Under the pieces are notes generated by a model. The model was not told the origin of the DNA and did not search any database. It worked only from the letters and a program-made list of their open reading frames with translations. From Bacteroidales bacterium (lineage in GTDB: Bacteria; Bacteroidota; Bacteroidia; Bacteroidales; UBA3663), in NCBI GenBank assembly GCA_030526445.1, contig JAUNCV010000115.1, forward strand, positions 1 to 6,625: 6,625 nt of DNA, given 5' to 3'. The position numbers were made by a program, and so were the translations under genes. This document shows positions 5,574 to 6,625 of the stretch, in pieces. Positions within the stretch are counted from its first letter, which is position 1. Each line of letters opens with the position of its first letter.

Positions 5574-6625
5574 TTATCTTTTTTTGCCTTTTTTGGCCAT
5601 CTTTTTGAAGTAGTTCTCCTCACTTTGTGAGGGCGCTTCTGCCTTTCGACGCTTCTTTTTTTCAGGGTTGGGTTGAGCTGCGTCGGCAAATTGAACCACT
5701 ACTTGTCGACCTTTCCAGTCGGCACCAGTCATATCTTTGCATACAAATTTGGCATCACGTTCGGGTACTTCAAAGTATGAGAAGTTGGTCAACAAGTCTA
5801 TTCTACCCATCTCGATACGATGGTGTACCAAACTGTTCATGAATGAAATGAGCTGTTTGGGGAAGAGGCCATCACGCTTGCCTAGGTTGATAAAGAGGCG
5901 GGTGAAGCCTGGCTCGGCTTGAGTTTCGGCACCCTTGTAAACGCGTCCATAAGAGGCATTTCTAGCTCCTTCGCCAGTGTGGATGCGCTCCTTGCGTTCG
6001 CGCTTGCTGCGTTCCTCCGGGATGTCTAAGTTCTCGGAGTTTTTGTAGAACTCAAGCATGCGGTTGAACTCCAGCGACATCACGCGCTTCAGTAGGTCTT
6101 CGGCGCTCAGCCAACCTAACTTCTTGGCCACTGGTTCGAGGTACTGCTCAATCTCCTCGTCGCGTACTTCCACCTTCTCTAGGCGGTCGGCCATGCCAAA
6201 GAGCTGCTTCTCGATAATCTTCTCAGTAGTAGGGATATAGCCCTTCTCGAATTGCTTCTTGATGATGCGCTCGATGTCGTTTAGTTTGCGGCGTTCCTTA
6301 GTGTGTACAATGGCGATTGAAGTGCCCTTCTTGCCGGCACGTCCGGTACGGCCAGAGCGGTGGGTATAGACCTCCACATCGTCGGGCAAACCGTAGTTGA
6401 TCACGTGTGTCAGGTCGTCCACATCCAGGCCTCGCGCAGCCACGTCGGTGGCCACGAGGAGCTGCAGGTGGCGCGAACGGAACTTACGCATCACTAAATC
6501 ACGCTGTTCCTGGCTCAGGTCGCCATGCAGAGCATCTGCATTGTAGCCTTCGTCCATCAGGTTTTTGGCAATCTCCTGAGTGTCGGCCTTGGTGCGGCAG
6601 AAGATGATGCCGAAGATGTTTGGAT
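5574..6625 (-). CDS. DEAD-box RNA helicase with DbpA-type RNA-binding domain, N-terminus beyond the window
   Basis: The frame is open from base 6623 (first full codon Pro) to the stop at 5576-5574, giving 349 visible residues. These hold the second RecA-like domain: motif IV IIFCRTK (6-12), ATDVAARGLDV of motif V (58-68) and HRSGRTGRAG of motif VI (88-97), whose arginines bind and sense ATP. A charged linker rich in Lys, Arg and Glu follows. Residues 240-313 (FTRLFINLGKRDGLFPKQL ... VVVQFAD) match the DbpA RNA-binding fold seen in DeaD/CsdA and DbpA. The end is a basic tail (EKKKRRK, KKMAKKGKKR). Motifs Q, I, II (DEAD) and III must lie upstream, outside the window. By family it is an ATP-dependent helicase acting on structured RNA, often in ribosome assembly or cold response. 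It is DeaD-like, but the missing half prevents a firm symbol. The first internal Met (6557) is not the true start. Confidence 0.93.
   Translation of the reverse strand, partial: PNIFGIIFCRTKADTQEIAKNLMDEGYNADALHGDLSQEQRDLVMRKFRSRHLQLLVATDVAARGLDVDDLTHVINYGLPDDVEVYTHRSGRTGRAGKKGTSIAIVHTKERRKLNDIERIIKKQFEKGYIPTTEKIIEKQLFGMADRLEKVEVRDEEIEQYLEPVAKKLGWLSAEDLLKRVMSLEFNRMLEFYKNSENLDIPEERSKRERKERIHTGEGARNASYGRVYKGAETQAEPGFTRLFINLGKRDGLFPKQLISFMNSLVHHRIEMGRIDLLTNFSYFEVPERDAKFVCKDMTGADWKGRQVVVQFADAAQPNPEKKKRRKAEAPSQSEENYFKKMAKKGKKR

Noticed and set aside
1..6625. CRISPR array, tRNA or rRNA gene, insertion sequence or defence system
   Set aside because: No spaced direct repeats, cloverleaf sequence, transposase or nuclease-type gene was seen; the window is filled by six recognisable coding regions.

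Overview
The window looks like a piece of a Bacteroidota chromosome, most probably Bacteroidales and possibly Prevotellaceae (the family is inference). The reasons are the secreted GLUG-type surface protein, the M49 peptidase with the HECLGH variant of the zinc motif, the absence of Shine-Dalgarno sequences with A/T-rich leaders instead, and a promoter of the ATTG-N20-TATCTTCG type, close to the Bacteroides -33/-7 consensus (TTTG / TAnnTTTG).

All six genes lie on the minus strand, so the transcription order is right to left. (1) 6625-5574 is the C-terminal part of a DEAD-box RNA helicase with a DbpA-type RNA-binding domain; its N-terminal half lies outside the window. (2) A 103-bp intergenic region (5471-5573) holds a large imperfect inverted repeat and a promoter. 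(3) 5470-3431 encodes a dipeptidyl-peptidase III (M49) with a lipoprotein signal. (4) 3422-2886 encodes a short HEAT-like protein resembling DNA alkylation repeat (AlkD) proteins. (5) 2881-2297 encodes a Fur-superfamily regulator. (6) 2273-975 encodes adenylosuccinate synthetase, PurA. (7) 924-1 encodes the first 308 residues of a secreted GLUG-repeat protein. It is open at the window edge and fills the whole left end.

The peptidase, AlkD-like, Fur-like and purA genes are separated by only 8, 4 and 23 bp. They probably form one transcript started from the promoter in the 103-bp gap. The GLUG gene follows after 50 bp containing a small hairpin, so it may be read through from purA or expressed separately. 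A metabolic theme is plausible but not proven: peptide breakdown, AMP synthesis and a metal- or redox-type regulator in one unit.

No tRNA, rRNA, CRISPR array, insertion sequence or integrase is visible, and no gene-free stretch exceeds 300 bases. Most of the window is ordinary core genome. The points worth a second look are the inverted repeat with a promoter element in its arm, the Fur-like protein with a degenerate sensing site and a lysine-rich tail, the short AlkD-like protein that lacks an expected tryptophan, and a perfect 16-bp palindrome inside the peptidase gene.
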